A DNA stretch of 64,000 nucleotides, taken from positions 2,278,687-2,342,686 of the forward strand of contig NZ_CP011883.2 in the NCBI RefSeq assembly GCF_000340435.2, written 5' to 3'. Source of the DNA: Mycobacterium haemophilum DSM 44634. GTDB lineage: Bacteria; Actinomycetota; Actinomycetes; Mycobacteriales; Mycobacteriaceae. A program made the translations under genes and the position numbers. The notes under the pieces are model-generated. The model was not told the origin of the DNA. It saw only the letters and a program-made list of their open reading frames with translations, and made no database searches. This document shows, in pieces, positions 1 through 8,903 of the stretch (position 1 is the stretch's first letter; each line of letters begins with the position of its first letter).

Positions 1-70
1 CACCGACGTGCCTATTGTCAAAGGTGGACGTTGGGGGAAGGTCGTGGGAGGTCATGGGAGGTGCCCCCTG

Positions 71-2212
71 GTGCAGATCCTGGTTACCGACGCCACCGGT
101 ACGGTCGGGCGGTTCGTCGCACGGCAGCTGATCGCGGCCGGCCACACGGTCAGCGGCATTGCTGAGCACCCGCACCCCTACCTGGACGTAGGCGTCGATC
201 TGGTCTGTGCTTCGTTGGATGACCCTGTCCTGCAAGAGCTGGCCGACGAAGCCGACGCGGTGATCCATCTCGCTCCCGTCGACACCACCGCGCCCGGTGG
301 CGTTGGCATCAACGGCGTTGCGCTGGTGACCCATGCGGCCGCTCGCGCCGGTGCCCGATTGCTGTTTGTGTCGCAGGCCGCGGGGCGGCCCGAGCTGTAC
401 CGACCGGCTGAGACGTTGGTGTCGACGAGTTGGGGGCCGAGTTTGGTCATCCGGATCGCGCCGCCAGTTGGCCGACAGCTCGATTGGATGGTGTGCCGCA
501 CCGTCGCCACGGTGCTGCACGCCAAGGTCACCGCGCAGCCGATGCGGGTGCTGCACCTCGACGACCTCGTCCGCTTTCTGCTGATGGCACTGAACTGTGA
601 CCGCGGCGGCGTGGTGGACCTCGCCACCCCAGATACCACCAACGTGGTGACCGCATGGCGGCTGTTGCGATCCATTGACTCGCATCCACGATTGCACCGA
701 GTACGCAGCTGGGATCAGTTGATTCCTGAAGTGGATATTACTGCAGTACAAGAGGATTGGATGTTCACGTTCGGTTGGCAGGCGATCGACGCGGTTGCCG
801 ATACCAGGCGTGGACTGGTGGGGCGCAGACTCGACGGGGCAGGCGCGATCAACCAGCCGTCGGGTCAACTGGCGCTCCCGGTGGAGACCCCGCCGCGGTT
901 GGGGGCATCCGAGGAGTTGCCGTCCGCGGCGCCAGATGGGCTAGAGGGCGAGTTCGACGACCGGATCGATCCGCGGTTCCCGGTCTTCAGCGCCAGTAGC
1001 CTCGCCGAGGCGTTGCCGGGGCCATTAACCCCGATTACGTTGGACGTCCAGTTGAGCGGACTGCACTTGGCCAGTCGCGTGATGGGCCAGGCGCTGGCAC
1101 TTGGCGGAGTAGTTGGCGATGAATGGGGGAGCAGGGCCATCGCGGTGTTCGGTCACCGCCCCTACGTCGGGGTTTCTGCCAATATCGTTGCTGCCGCCCA
1201 GCTGCCCGGCTGGGACCAGCAGGCCGTCGCCCAACGGGCGCTGGGCGAGCAGCCGCCGGTCACCGAGCTCTTGCCATTCGGTCGACCACAATTGGCGGGC
1301 GGACCGCTCGGCTCGGTCGCCAAAGCGGTCGTCGCCGCGCGGTCGCTAGCGCTGTTGCGTCATCTCCGGACGGACACCCGGGCCTACCGCGCCGCCGCCG
1401 CGGCGGAGCACCTGGACGCCGAGCAGCTGGCCTCGCTGCCGGACGCCAGCGTTGAAGTTCGGATTCCACTGTTGCGGGATCGGATTCACCAAGGCTGGAT
1501 CCTCACGGCGCTATGGTTGATCGACACCGGCGTCACAGCGGCGACATTGGAACACGCCCACGCGGATGCCAGCGTGTCCGGGGTGGGCGTGATCATGGAA
1601 AGCAGCCGGATTGCGGCGGAAACCGCTGCGCTGGCGAGGGTTCTACACGACGACGCGCCATTGCGCGCGCTGGCGTTCGACGGCAAACTCGGCAGCGTGC
1701 GCGCATTGTCTCCGACGGCCGCTGCGGCCGTCGATGCGGCTGTCGCTCGAATCGGGCACCGTGGTCCGGGAGAAGCCGAACTGGCCAATCGGACGTTTAG
1801 TGACGATCCGGCGCTGTTGTTGTTCGTCGCCGCCGACGCCGCTGTCGCGGCTGGCGCACAAACCGAGCCCGCAGCGCCGGTCACGGTGGCCCACCGGTTG
1901 GCCACCAGCGCCCGCAAGTCGCGCGAGCTGGCCCACGACACCACCATCATGTTCACCCATGAGCTTCGAATGACATTGCGCGAGCTGGGATCTCGACGGG
2001 TCGCAGCGGACTTGATCGACGTCGTCGAGGATGTGTATTACCTGACCTGTGACGAACTAGTTTCCATGCCGGCCGATGCCAGGCTGCGGATCAAGCGGCG
2101 GCGCGCAGAGCGGGACCGCTTGCAAGCGCAACGACCACCCGATGTCATCCACCAGAGTTGGATTCCTGTCGACACAAGCCTCGCCGATCCGGGATCGCCA
2201 CCCGCTGACTAG
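71..2212 (+). CDS. NAD-dependent epimerase-like fusion protein (Rv2047c-like)
   Basis: The protein of about 713 residues opens with a Rossmann fold: QILVTDATGTVGRF is a nucleotide-binding glycine motif at its extreme N-terminus, and roughly the first 250 residues read like an extended short-chain dehydrogenase/epimerase. The remaining part is a long Ala-rich region resembling the second half of the M. tuberculosis protein Rv2047c, which is annotated as an epimerase joined to a PEP-utilising-enzyme-like part. I recall Rv2047c as about 850 residues, so this copy may lack a C-terminal domain. The GTG at 71 was chosen because GGGAGG lies nine bases upstream and the Rossmann strand starts right there; an ATG at 8 would add an unlikely Gly-rich leader. 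No substrate can be assigned. It is convergent with, and four bases from, the following reductase gene. Confidence 0.75.
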   Translation: MQILVTDATGTVGRFVARQLIAAGHTVSGIAEHPHPYLDVGVDLVCASLDDPVLQELADEADAVIHLAPVDTTAPGGVGINGVALVTHAAARAGARLLFVSQAAGRPELYRPAETLVSTSWGPSLVIRIAPPVGRQLDWMVCRTVATVLHAKVTAQPMRVLHLDDLVRFLLMALNCDRGGVVDLATPDTTNVVTAWRLLRSIDSHPRLHRVRSWDQLIPEVDITAVQEDWMFTFGWQAIDAVADTRRGLVGRRLDGAGAINQPSGQLALPVETPPRLGASEELPSAAPDGLEGEFDDRIDPRFPVFSASSLAEALPGPLTPITLDVQLSGLHLASRVMGQALALGGVVGDEWGSRAIAVFGHRPYVGVSANIVAAAQLPGWDQQAVAQRALGEQPPVTELLPFGRPQLAGGPLGSVAKAVVAARSLALLRHLRTDTRAYRAAAAAEHLDAEQLASLPDASVEVRIPLLRDRIHQGWILTALWLIDTGVTAATLEHAHADASVSGVGVIMESSRIAAETAALARVLHDDAPLRALAFDGKLGSVRALSPTAAAAVDAAVARIGHRGPGEAELANRTFSDDPALLLFVAADAAVAAGAQTEPAAPVTVAHRLATSARKSRELAHDTTIMFTHELRMTLRELGSRRVAADLIDVVEDVYYLTCDELVSMPADARLRIKRRRAERDRLQAQRPPDVIHQSWIPVDTSLADPGSPPAD

Positions 2213-2215
2213 CGG

Positions 2216-3457
2216 TCAACTCACCAGCTCGGCCAGCGGCGATTGTGGATCGGCCAGCTTGTCAGCGTCAACCGGTGTCCTCGAGCGGATCAAGGCTTTG
2301 ACGTCGTCGAGCACGTCCCAGATATTGACGTTCATTCCAGCCAACACCCGGTTGTCGCCGTCGAGCCAGAAAGCAACGAATTCACGGCCAACGACGTCGC
2401 CGCGGAACACCACCCGCGCAAAGCTCGGGGCGTACCCGACATACTCCATTCCGAGGTCGTACTGATCGGTGAAAAAGTAGGGCAACTCGGTGTATGCGCC
2501 AGGCTCACCGAGCATTCCGGCCACCGCCACCGCGGGTTGTTTGAGCGCATTGGCCCAGTGCTCGGTGCGGATCCGGGTGGTAAACAGCGGGTGTTCGGCA
2601 GCAGCGATATCACCGATCGCGTAGATGTCAGGGTCGCTGGTACGTAGCGACGCATCGACGAGCACGCCACCGTTACCCATGGACAGCCCGGCCTGTTCGG
2701 CGAGTTCGACGTTGGGTTTGGCACCGACGGCCACCAACACCGCATCTGAAGCAACCGTGGACCCGTCGCGCATCTTGAGCCCGGTGGCTTTGCCATCCGC
2801 TCCGTCGGCCCTGGTGATCTCCTCGACCTGGGTTTGTAGCCGGAGGTCCACCCCGTGATCGCGATGCAGGGTGGCAAACACTTCACCGACAGTTTCGCCG
2901 AGCGCCGCCATCAGTGGTTGTTTGGCTGTCTCGACAACAGTGACCTTGACCCCGCGCTGACGAGCGGCGGCAGCCACCTCCAAGCCAATCCACCCGGCGC
3001 CCAGCACAGCGAGCGAAGACCCCTCGACCAGAACAGAATTCAGCGCTGACGCGTCGTCGTAGGTACGTAGATAGTGGACTCCGGCTGCGTCGGATCCAGG
3101 TATCGATAGGTGCCGCGACGACGATCCGGTCGCCAACAGCAGCTTGTCGTACTGCACCGTGGTGCCGTCGGGCAGCCCGACGGTGTGCGCGGCGGGGTCC
3201 AACGACAACACCCGCGTGCCGATTCTCAAGTCGACACCGTGTTCGCGGTACCAGTCGGCGGCCTGCACGGTGAAATCGCTGAGCGCCTTCTTGCCGGCCA
3301 AATACTCTTTAGACAGTGGAGGTCGCTCGTAGGGCAGGTGCTGCTCCTCGGCGAATACAATAGCCTTGCCGTCGAAGTCGCTGTCGCACAACGCTTCTAA
3401 CGCTTTGGCCCCAGCAAGTCCGCCGCCAACAATGACGAATGTGGTCGAGTTGGCCAT
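2216..3457 (-). CDS. FAD-dependent NAD(P)H ferredoxin reductase (Rv1869c-like)
   Basis: A 413-residue pyridine nucleotide-disulfide oxidoreductase of the ferredoxin/rubredoxin reductase type. It has an N-terminal FAD-binding motif (VIVGGGLAGAKAL, residues 8-20), an ATG-type motif LLLATG (106-111), a second NAD(P)H-binding Rossmann motif VLGAGWIGLE (151-160) and the C-terminal FAD motif DIYAIGDIA (277-285). No redox-active CxxC is present, which separates it from thioredoxin reductases. Such enzymes pass electrons from NAD(P)H to ferredoxins serving cytochromes P450 or oxygenases; two P450 genes lie in this window but not next to it. It matches Rv1869c of M. tuberculosis in position and sequence. 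The exact ferredoxin partner is unknown. Confidence 0.88.
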   Translation of the reverse strand: MANSTTFVIVGGGLAGAKALEALCDSDFDGKAIVFAEEQHLPYERPPLSKEYLAGKKALSDFTVQAADWYREHGVDLRIGTRVLSLDPAAHTVGLPDGTTVQYDKLLLATGSSSRHLSIPGSDAAGVHYLRTYDDASALNSVLVEGSSLAVLGAGWIGLEVAAAARQRGVKVTVVETAKQPLMAALGETVGEVFATLHRDHGVDLRLQTQVEEITRADGADGKATGLKMRDGSTVASDAVLVAVGAKPNVELAEQAGLSMGNGGVLVDASLRTSDPDIYAIGDIAAAEHPLFTTRIRTEHWANALKQPAVAVAGMLGEPGAYTELPYFFTDQYDLGMEYVGYAPSFARVVFRGDVVGREFVAFWLDGDNRVLAGMNVNIWDVLDDVKALIRSRTPVDADKLADPQSPLAELVS

Positions 3458-3515
3458 GGTTGCTGCTCCATTCTGTTGTCCAAGTCGCCTAGCCTACTCG
3501 GGTCGCAGCCAAGGA

Positions 3516-4151
3516 CTATCTGGCCACTTGCTGGCGCACGTCGTGGTCGAGCGCCGACCTGACGAGCGCGGCAGCCAGACGAGCATTGATGCGCGGCGCC
3601 AAGGCGCCCAGTTCTGCCGGTTCGGTGGGCAGTCCTAATACTTTGGCCGCTGCGATGGCGCGTTCGTCGAAGTACGGCCGCACCCAAGTCCATACATCTT
3701 GGACTTCGCGTAGGTAAATGTCAGCACCAGTGTCTCCAATCCCTTTGAACTGCTTGAGGAGTCGCTTAGCCGTAGGAACATCGTTTCGGCTACGCCGGGC
3801 GATTTCACGAAGATCATTCGCGTACTCGTCGTGGACATGCTGCGCGATGTCGCTAAGCCGAGTGGCCGAGCTTTCGTCATAACGCACGTAGTGGGCCCGA
3901 CCAAACGCGCTGATTATGGTGCTCCGGTCGGATGCCAGCACGGCCTGCGGCGTACGCAGGCCGGCCTCGAACAGTTCCCGCGCGGCGCGCACCGCGGTCG
4001 TCGCGTTGATCGGCTTGCTGGCCAGCATGCACAGCACCAGCAACTGGAACAGCGGCATCGGCTGGTCGCTGATCCGGATTCCCGCCTCGGCCGCGTATGT
4101 AGTGCCAGCAACCTTCAGCAGTCGTCGTACCCGTTGCTGGTCAGAGCTCAT
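3516..4151 (-). CDS. Endonuclease III-like helix-hairpin-helix protein (Rv1870c-like)
   Basis: A 211-residue all-helical protein. Its central helix-hairpin-helix reads QFKGIGDTGADIYLREV (residues 134-150), the hallmark of the HhH-GPD DNA glycosylase fold. In active endonuclease III the hairpin carries a catalytic Lys (GVGRKTA); here the equivalent stretch is GIGDTGA, with no Lys. The C-terminal four-Cys iron-sulfur loop of Nth is also missing. It may therefore bind DNA without being a classical AP lyase, although an Asp-based monofunctional glycosylase remains possible. It is the next gene upstream of the ferredoxin reductase on the same strand and corresponds to Rv1870c. The function is not established. 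Confidence 0.75.
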   Translation of the reverse strand: MSSDQQRVRRLLKVAGTTYAAEAGIRISDQPMPLFQLLVLCMLASKPINATTAVRAARELFEAGLRTPQAVLASDRSTIISAFGRAHYVRYDESSATRLSDIAQHVHDEYANDLREIARRSRNDVPTAKRLLKQFKGIGDTGADIYLREVQDVWTWVRPYFDERAIAAAKVLGLPTEPAELGALAPRINARLAAALVRSALDHDVRQQVAR

Positions 4152-4200
4152 AAGGCACCGCGTACCCGATGCCCGTGTTTACAAACGTTTGCCGAAGGCA

Positions 4201-4533
4201 TTACTTCGGCTTGAGCGATCTCGCATAGTCAACGCCGCGGCTGACCCAGGGCTGCAGTTGACGTTTGGTCTTCACGCCCGCAGCGTCAACGCGCAACCAG
4301 CCGCGGGCTTCCCGGCCCGCCATAACCATCGGGCTGACGTGGGCCCGGCCGAGCAGCTCTTCAGTTTCTGCTGGCGGCACCCGCACCAGCACCCCACCCT
4401 GACCACTGACAGCCACCGCCATATTGCCGTTGATCAAGAATGCCAGCCCACCGAACATCCGTTTCTCCTCGACGCCGCGCTCTGGACCAAGCTGTTCGCG
4501 GATCCGGTTGGCTAGTTCTTCGTCGTATGCCAT
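4201..4533 (-). CDS. TfoX/Sxy N-terminal domain protein
   Basis: A 110-residue protein that is essentially one TfoX N-terminal domain: KRMFGGLAFLINGNMAVAV (residues 24-42) contains the family's MFGG-xx-F signature, followed by a DVxPE-like stretch and a Trp-containing C-terminal helix. Full-length TfoX regulates competence in gammaproteobacteria, but stand-alone N-terminal domains are common in actinobacteria with no known role. The ATG at 4533 starts directly on the conserved helix (MAYDEELANRIRE). It sits 50 bases from the HhH protein gene and 26 from the next gene, all leftward, so they may be co-transcribed. Competence should not be inferred from it. Confidence 0.75.
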   Translation of the reverse strand: MAYDEELANRIREQLGPERGVEEKRMFGGLAFLINGNMAVAVSGQGGVLVRVPPAETEELLGRAHVSPMVMAGREARGWLRVDAAGVKTKRQLQPWVSRGVDYARSLKPK

Positions 4534-4559
4534 CCGCAGACCGTAACGCCGGAGCTGTG

Positions 4560-4949
4560 TCAGTCGAGGTCCACCCGGACGGTCAGCAGGGCGGTGCCCA
4601 TCGCAAGCACACCGGCGCTGTTGAGCCGAGGTAGGTTCCGTAGCCGTAGCCTCGCGTCGTCGTCAGGTAGCAGGTGGGCGGTCCCGCTGCGCCACTGCCC
4701 GCCAATGCGGACCCGCACAGCGGGATTTGCCTTGATGTTGTAAACGTAGTCGGAATGCTCGCCATGTTCGGAGACCATCCAGAACTGGCTGTCCACCAGA
4801 CGCCCACCAACCGCGGTGCGCCGCGGCTGACCAGATTTACGGCCAATAGTTTCCAGCATTGTCACCGGCAGCTGGCGACCTACTGGATTGACCACCAGCC
4901 GCTGAATGCCGTGAACTACCTGCCGTTTCAAATCCCGCAAATCGGTCAT
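4560..4949 (-). CDS. Deazaflavin (F420)-dependent nitroreductase family protein
   Basis: About 129 residues of the DUF385 / Ddn fold: a split beta-barrel with ETIGRKSGQPRRT near the N-terminus and HSDYVYNIKANPAVRVRIGG in the middle, both typical of F420H2-dependent reductases of mycobacteria. These bind the deazaflavin cofactor F420 and reduce quinones or other acceptors; Ddn activates the drug pretomanid. The natural substrate cannot be read from sequence. The ATG at 4949 was preferred over 5015 because the family begins just before the first helix (MTDLRDLKRQ); the extra upstream part is Cys- and Arg-rich and unlike the family. No strong ribosome binding site is visible. Confidence 0.8.
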   Translation of the reverse strand: MTDLRDLKRQVVHGIQRLVVNPVGRQLPVTMLETIGRKSGQPRRTAVGGRLVDSQFWMVSEHGEHSDYVYNIKANPAVRVRIGGQWRSGTAHLLPDDDARLRLRNLPRLNSAGVLAMGTALLTVRVDLD

Positions 4950-5036
4950 GACTGTGATTGTCCAACATCCGACGCCGACGCGCCGGCAAACCCGCACCGG
5001 CGGCACTAGAGTCATTCCACCGCTGCGGCTAATGCG

Positions 5037-6281
5037 TCATGCCGGTGGTTCTATGGGGCCCAGTCGCTGCAGCTGCGTCACATGCTTGGGTGTGAGCTCC
5101 TCGAGGCAGGTCACACCCAGTAGTCGCATCGTGCGGATCACCCCGCTTTCCAGGATTTCGATCGCCCGCCTGACGCCCGCTTCGCCGCCGGCCATCAACC
5201 CGTAGAGGTAGGCTCGCCCGACCAGTGTGCACCGGGCTCCCAGAGCAATCGCTGCCACGATGTCGGCGCCGGACATGATGCCGGTATCCAACAGTATCTC
5301 GGTGTCCTTGCCGAATTCACGCGCCACCGTAGGCAACAGATGGAAAGGCACCGGCGCCCGGTCAAGTTGGCGCCCACCGTGGTTGGACAACACGACACCG
5401 TCGACACCGCGCTCGACGACGGCGCGAGCGTCGTCGAGCGTCTGGATTCCTTTCACCACGAACTTGCCGGGCCAGTGGGCTTTGATCCACGCCAGATCGT
5501 CAAAAGTGACGCTGGGGTCGAACATGGTGTTTAAGTACTCGCCGACGGTGCCCGACCAGCGATCCAATGACGCGAATGCCAGCGGCTCGGTAGTCAACAG
5601 ATCAAACCACCAGCGCGGGTGCGGCAGCGTGTCGAGCACGGTTCGCAGTGTCAACGCCGGCGGGATCGACATGCCATTGCGGGTGTCACGCAACCGTGCG
5701 CCGGCGACCGGAACGTCGACTGTGACTAGCAGGGTGTCGTATCCCGCGTCAGCAGCGCGCTTGACCAACGCCATCGAGCGGTCGCGGTCACGCCACATGT
5801 ATAACTGAAACCATTTGCGGCCCTGCGGAACAGCGGTCACTACGTCTTCGATCGCAGAGGTGGCGAGGGTGGATAGCGAAAATGGGATCCCGGCCGCGGC
5901 CGCCGCCCGCGCGCCGGCGATCTCACCCTCGGTGTGCATCAACCGGGTGAATCCGGTTGGCGCGATCCCGAACGGCAACACGACCGGATGTCCGAGCACA
6001 TCCCATCCGGTGCATACGTTCGTGACGTCACGCAAGATAGCCGGGTGAAACTCAATGTCGCGGAAGGCTTGTCGGGCGCGTTCAATGGACAGCTCGTCGT
6101 CGGCGGCGCCATCGGTGTAGTCGAAAGCGGCCTTTGGGGTGCGCCGTTTAGCGATGCGTCGCAGATCCGGAATGGTCAGTGCGGCATCGAGGCGGCGCTT
6201 GGTCGCTCCGAACTCGGGCCGTTTGAACTGGATCAGCGGAGCCAGGTCGTGGACTCTGGGCACCCGCCGTTTGGCTGCCAT
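5037..6281 (-). CDS. lldD2: L-lactate dehydrogenase (FMN-dependent)
   Basis: A 414-residue member of the FMN-dependent alpha-hydroxy-acid dehydrogenase family. The barrel motif [14 protein letters not shown] carries the catalytic His and the FMN-contacting Arg, and the C-terminal part has the phosphate-binding segment [17 protein letters not shown]. The enzyme oxidises L-lactate to pyruvate and feeds electrons to the respiratory chain; in M. tuberculosis LldD2 (Rv1872c) is required for growth on lactate. Length and order (after the Rv1869c/Rv1870c equivalents) agree with that assignment. Start [13 protein letters not shown] is conserved in style with the family. The GH13 gene lies ten bases upstream on the same strand. 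Confidence 0.92.
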   Translation of the reverse strand: MAAKRRVPRVHDLAPLIQFKRPEFGATKRRLDAALTIPDLRRIAKRRTPKAAFDYTDGAADDELSIERARQAFRDIEFHPAILRDVTNVCTGWDVLGHPVVLPFGIAPTGFTRLMHTEGEIAGARAAAAAGIPFSLSTLATSAIEDVVTAVPQGRKWFQLYMWRDRDRSMALVKRAADAGYDTLLVTVDVPVAGARLRDTRNGMSIPPALTLRTVLDTLPHPRWWFDLLTTEPLAFASLDRWSGTVGEYLNTMFDPSVTFDDLAWIKAHWPGKFVVKGIQTLDDARAVVERGVDGVVLSNHGGRQLDRAPVPFHLLPTVAREFGKDTEILLDTGIMSGADIVAAIALGARCTLVGRAYLYGLMAGGEAGVRRAIEILESGVIRTMRLLGVTCLEELTPKHVTQLQRLGPIEPPA

Positions 6282-6290
6282 CGAGGCACC

Positions 6291-7616
6291 CTACACTGGC
6301 CGCAAGATCCGCCAGCCATGGGCCTCGACTACCACCGAGCCGACGACCTCCTGAGGCGGGGCCGCCGATCCGGCGACAACGTGTGCTTGCGCGGCGCCCA
6401 GCTCAGCAAGCACTAGGTGCAGCGGCTCGTCGGCGACGTTGAGCGCGACCAACAGCGCGTCCCGCATATTCGCGGTGCTGTGGACCCGATAGACGTAGTG
6501 CTGATTGTCCAGCCGCAGGGCTTCAGTTGATGCTGAGTGCAACCACGGGTGGCGCCGACGTAGCCCGATCAGATACTGGTGCAGTGCACACGCCTGGGCA
6601 CCGAATACATCTAATTGCGCTGGGGGAGAGGCGAACTCCGGACGCACCGCGTCGTCACCGCCGTAGCGCTCTTCCTTGACACCGCGAAACCCGAACTCGT
6701 CGCCGGCGTACACGCTGGGTATGCCCCCGACGGTCAGCAGGATGACTAGCGCATGGGCCAGATGTTCAGGACGTTCGAGCCGGCTGGCAATACGGGTCAC
6801 GTCGTGGTTGCCGATGAAGGTCAGCGGCGCAAAGTTCGCCAAAAACTTATTGTGTCGCTGTAGCGCCCAGTCCAGCTCGAAGAAGTTGCCATCGTTGAGG
6901 CTGCTCCAGATCGCCTTCCACAGCTCGTATTGGGTGACGGAGTTGAATCCGGCGGAGCTGACCACCGCTGCGTAGTCGCCGTGAATGAACTCGCCGACGA
7001 ACCACGCATCCGGATGCAGCTCGCGGACCCTTGTCAGTGTTGTAATCCAGAATGCTTGCGGCACAGCGTAAGCCGCATCGAGTCGCCAACCGTCAGCGCC
7101 ACGTCGCAACCAGTGTGCCATGACGTCGATGACGTAGTCAGCAACCTCGGGGTTGTCGTGGTTGAGGGTAACGAGGCCGGAGTGCCCCTCGAACGTACGG
7201 AAACGACCCGGGCGCCCCCGAAACCAGCGCGCCGATGCATCGTTGTGCGGTGCGTTGCGATAGTGCCCGAAGTCCACGCCGACGTGACTAAACACGCCGT
7301 CGAGCAGAACGCGCAGGCCACGGCGGTGCGCCTCGGTGACCAAGTAGTCGAAGTCGGCGTCATCACCGAGCCTGGGATCGATACGGTAGTGGTCAGTAGT
7401 GTCGTAGCCGTGCGTGACCGAAGCAAAGATCGGTCCCAACGCAATCCCAGATGCCCCCAATGCGATGGCGTGGTCAAACCAGCTGACCAGCCGCCGCAGT
7501 CGGTGTTCGTCCGGGCCGGGTAAGCCCAGCGACGAGGGCGCGGGGAAGGCGCCTACGAAGCCCAGGGGGTAGACCTGCCACCAGATCACATGCCGAACCC
7601 ACGAAGGCACCTTCAC
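6291..7616 (-). CDS. Alpha-amylase family (GH13) glycoside hydrolase
   Basis: About 441 residues. The four conserved GH13 regions are visible: LRVLLDGVFSHVG, then DGWRLDAAYAVP with the nucleophile Asp, WFVGEFIHGDY with the acid/base Glu, and FIGNHDVTR with the transition-state Asp. It therefore has all residues needed to cleave or transfer alpha-glucosidic bonds, probably on intracellular glycogen or maltooligosaccharides since there is no signal peptide. It has one compact catalytic barrel plus a short C-terminal beta domain (YRVHSTANMRDALLVALNV). GTG at 7616 was taken as start because the barrel begins immediately (VRHVIWWQVYPLGFVG). It follows ahpD by ten bases in the same direction and may be read from the ahpC promoter. 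The specific substrate is not known. Confidence 0.82.
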   Translation of the reverse strand: MKVPSWVRHVIWWQVYPLGFVGAFPAPSSLGLPGPDEHRLRRLVSWFDHAIALGASGIALGPIFASVTHGYDTTDHYRIDPRLGDDADFDYLVTEAHRRGLRVLLDGVFSHVGVDFGHYRNAPHNDASARWFRGRPGRFRTFEGHSGLVTLNHDNPEVADYVIDVMAHWLRRGADGWRLDAAYAVPQAFWITTLTRVRELHPDAWFVGEFIHGDYAAVVSSAGFNSVTQYELWKAIWSSLNDGNFFELDWALQRHNKFLANFAPLTFIGNHDVTRIASRLERPEHLAHALVILLTVGGIPSVYAGDEFGFRGVKEERYGGDDAVRPEFASPPAQLDVFGAQACALHQYLIGLRRRHPWLHSASTEALRLDNQHYVYRVHSTANMRDALLVALNVADEPLHLVLAELGAAQAHVVAGSAAPPQEVVGSVVVEAHGWRILRPV

Positions 7617-7626
7617 CGCGCGATAA

Positions 7627-8163
7627 TCAGCCGATCGTCGCCAGTGTCTCAGCGGCGGTAATCGCCTGTGCCACACCGGAAACGATAGCGGCGACCTTCA
7701 ACGCTTCCAACACCACCTCTCGATCCACACCCGCCTCACGCAGCGTGTGCTCATGAGCGACAACGCAGTGCGAGCATCCGTTGATTGACGACACCGCAAA
7801 GGACCACAGCTCAAAATGAGCCTTATCGACACCTGGGTTGCCGATGATGTTCATCCGCAACCCAGGACGCAGATCGTCATACTGACCGTCGAGGAAGCCG
7901 CGGCCGCGGTAGAACACGTTGTTCATGCCCATAATGGCCGCAGCTCCCAGCGCCGCGTTGTATGCCTCGCCCGAGAGATAATTGGCTGCCTCGGCACCAA
8001 TCTGGGCAAGCACTTGCGCGTTACGCGTCGCCGCGGCGCTGGCTAGCAGCGTGCCCCACAGCTGCTCGTCGTTTAGCACGGTGCTGCGGGCGATCGAGCC
8101 CAGGTTGAGCTTGAGGTCCTTAGCGTACTCAGGCAGCGCGGCCTTGAGGTCCTCGATGCTCAT
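7627..8163 (-). CDS. ahpD: Alkyl hydroperoxide reductase AhpD
   Basis: A 178-residue AhpD with the complete catalytic set Glu118, Cys130, Cys133 and His137 in the segment [19 protein letters not shown], identical in spacing to the M. tuberculosis enzyme. AhpD passes reducing equivalents from lipoamide (via dihydrolipoamide dehydrogenase and acyltransferase) to AhpC, so the two form a cytosolic peroxide and peroxynitrite defence. It lies 48 bases downstream of ahpC and is almost certainly co-transcribed. The helical core repeat ([18 protein letters not shown]) is well preserved, with no truncation. Confidence 0.95.
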   Translation of the reverse strand: MSIEDLKAALPEYAKDLKLNLGSIARSTVLNDEQLWGTLLASAAATRNAQVLAQIGAEAANYLSGEAYNAALGAAAIMGMNNVFYRGRGFLDGQYDDLRPGLRMNIIGNPGVDKAHFELWSFAVSSINGCSHCVVAHEHTLREAGVDREVVLEALKVAAIVSGVAQAITAAETLATIG

Positions 8164-8211
8164 CGCGCCTCCCCATCAGGTTGGAAATCAGGCTTTCGGT
8201 CAGGCCTTGGG

Positions 8212-8799
8212 TTAGGCAGACGCCTTGAGCAGTTCAGTGACGTTCAGCGTCGGGTCACCCTTGCGCCAGTTGCACGCACACAGCTCGTCGGATTGCAGGG
8301 CATCGAGCACCCGCAGCACCTCATCGACGTTGCGTCCCACGGAACCGGCGGTCACCGAGACGAACTGGATCTCGTTGTTGGGATCGACGATGAAGGTCAC
8401 GCGGTCAGCGACACCATCGGCGTTGAGTGCTCCAGTGGCCTCGGAAAGCTCCCGCTTGATGTCCGAGAGCATCGGGAAGGGGAGCCGCTTGAGGTCCTCG
8501 TGCTGTGCACGCCACTGGAAGTGCACGAATTCGCTGTCGATCGAAACCCCGAGGATCTGCGCGTCACGGTCCTCGAACTCCTCGTTCAGCTTGCCGAACG
8601 CCGCGATCTCGGTCGGGCAGATGAAAGTGAAGTCCTTCGGCCAGAAGAACACTACGCGCCACTTGCCCGAGTGGTCGTCACTGGAGACGGTGGTGAAGTA
8701 GTCACCAGGTTGCTGCGCGTCAACCTTCGACAGGTCGCCGCCGATCAGCGCGGTGAGCTGGTAGGCGGGGAACTGTTGGCCAATTGAGAGCAATGACAT
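8212..8799 (-). CDS. ahpC: Alkyl hydroperoxide reductase AhpC (peroxiredoxin)
   Basis: A 195-residue peroxiredoxin. The peroxidatic Cys61 lies in FTFICPTEIAAF, and the resolving cysteines are Cys174 and Cys176 in the C-terminal motif DELCACNW, the three-Cys pattern of mycobacterial AhpC. It reduces organic peroxides and peroxynitrite and is re-reduced by AhpD, encoded next. AAGGA lies six bases before the ATG. The divergently transcribed oxyR is 104 bases away, the usual mycobacterial layout for peroxide-inducible control. In M. tuberculosis oxyR is decayed; here both partners look intact. Confidence 0.97.
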   Translation of the reverse strand: MSLLSIGQQFPAYQLTALIGGDLSKVDAQQPGDYFTTVSSDDHSGKWRVVFFWPKDFTFICPTEIAAFGKLNEEFEDRDAQILGVSIDSEFVHFQWRAQHEDLKRLPFPMLSDIKRELSEATGALNADGVADRVTFIVDPNNEIQFVSVTAGSVGRNVDEVLRVLDALQSDELCACNWRKGDPTLNVTELLKASA

Positions 8800-8903
8800 G
8801 TCCGATCCTTGTCTGGATTAATTCAAGATTAGATTTCCGCCCACCCATGTTGCCTTGAGCCCGGCCTGAAGTAAAGGTGATATATCACACTATACTAATC
8901 GGC
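8800..8903. promoter_or_regulatory. ahpC-oxyR divergent promoter region with palindrome
   Basis: The 104-base gap between divergent ahpC and oxyR must hold both promoters. It is much more AT-rich than the genes. A perfect 12-base palindrome GTGATATATCAC lies at 8877-8888, 15 bases before the oxyR ATG, in the place expected for LysR-type autoregulation; a second AT-rich stretch (TCTAATCTTGAATTAATC on the minus strand) lies 15-35 bases before ahpC and could hold its -10 element. OxyR binding to this intergenic space is established in other mycobacteria. The exact sites are my reading and not proven. Confidence 0.55.

Noticed and set aside
4201..4533. A competence regulator
   Set aside because: Only the TfoX N-terminal domain is present and no competence genes are nearby.
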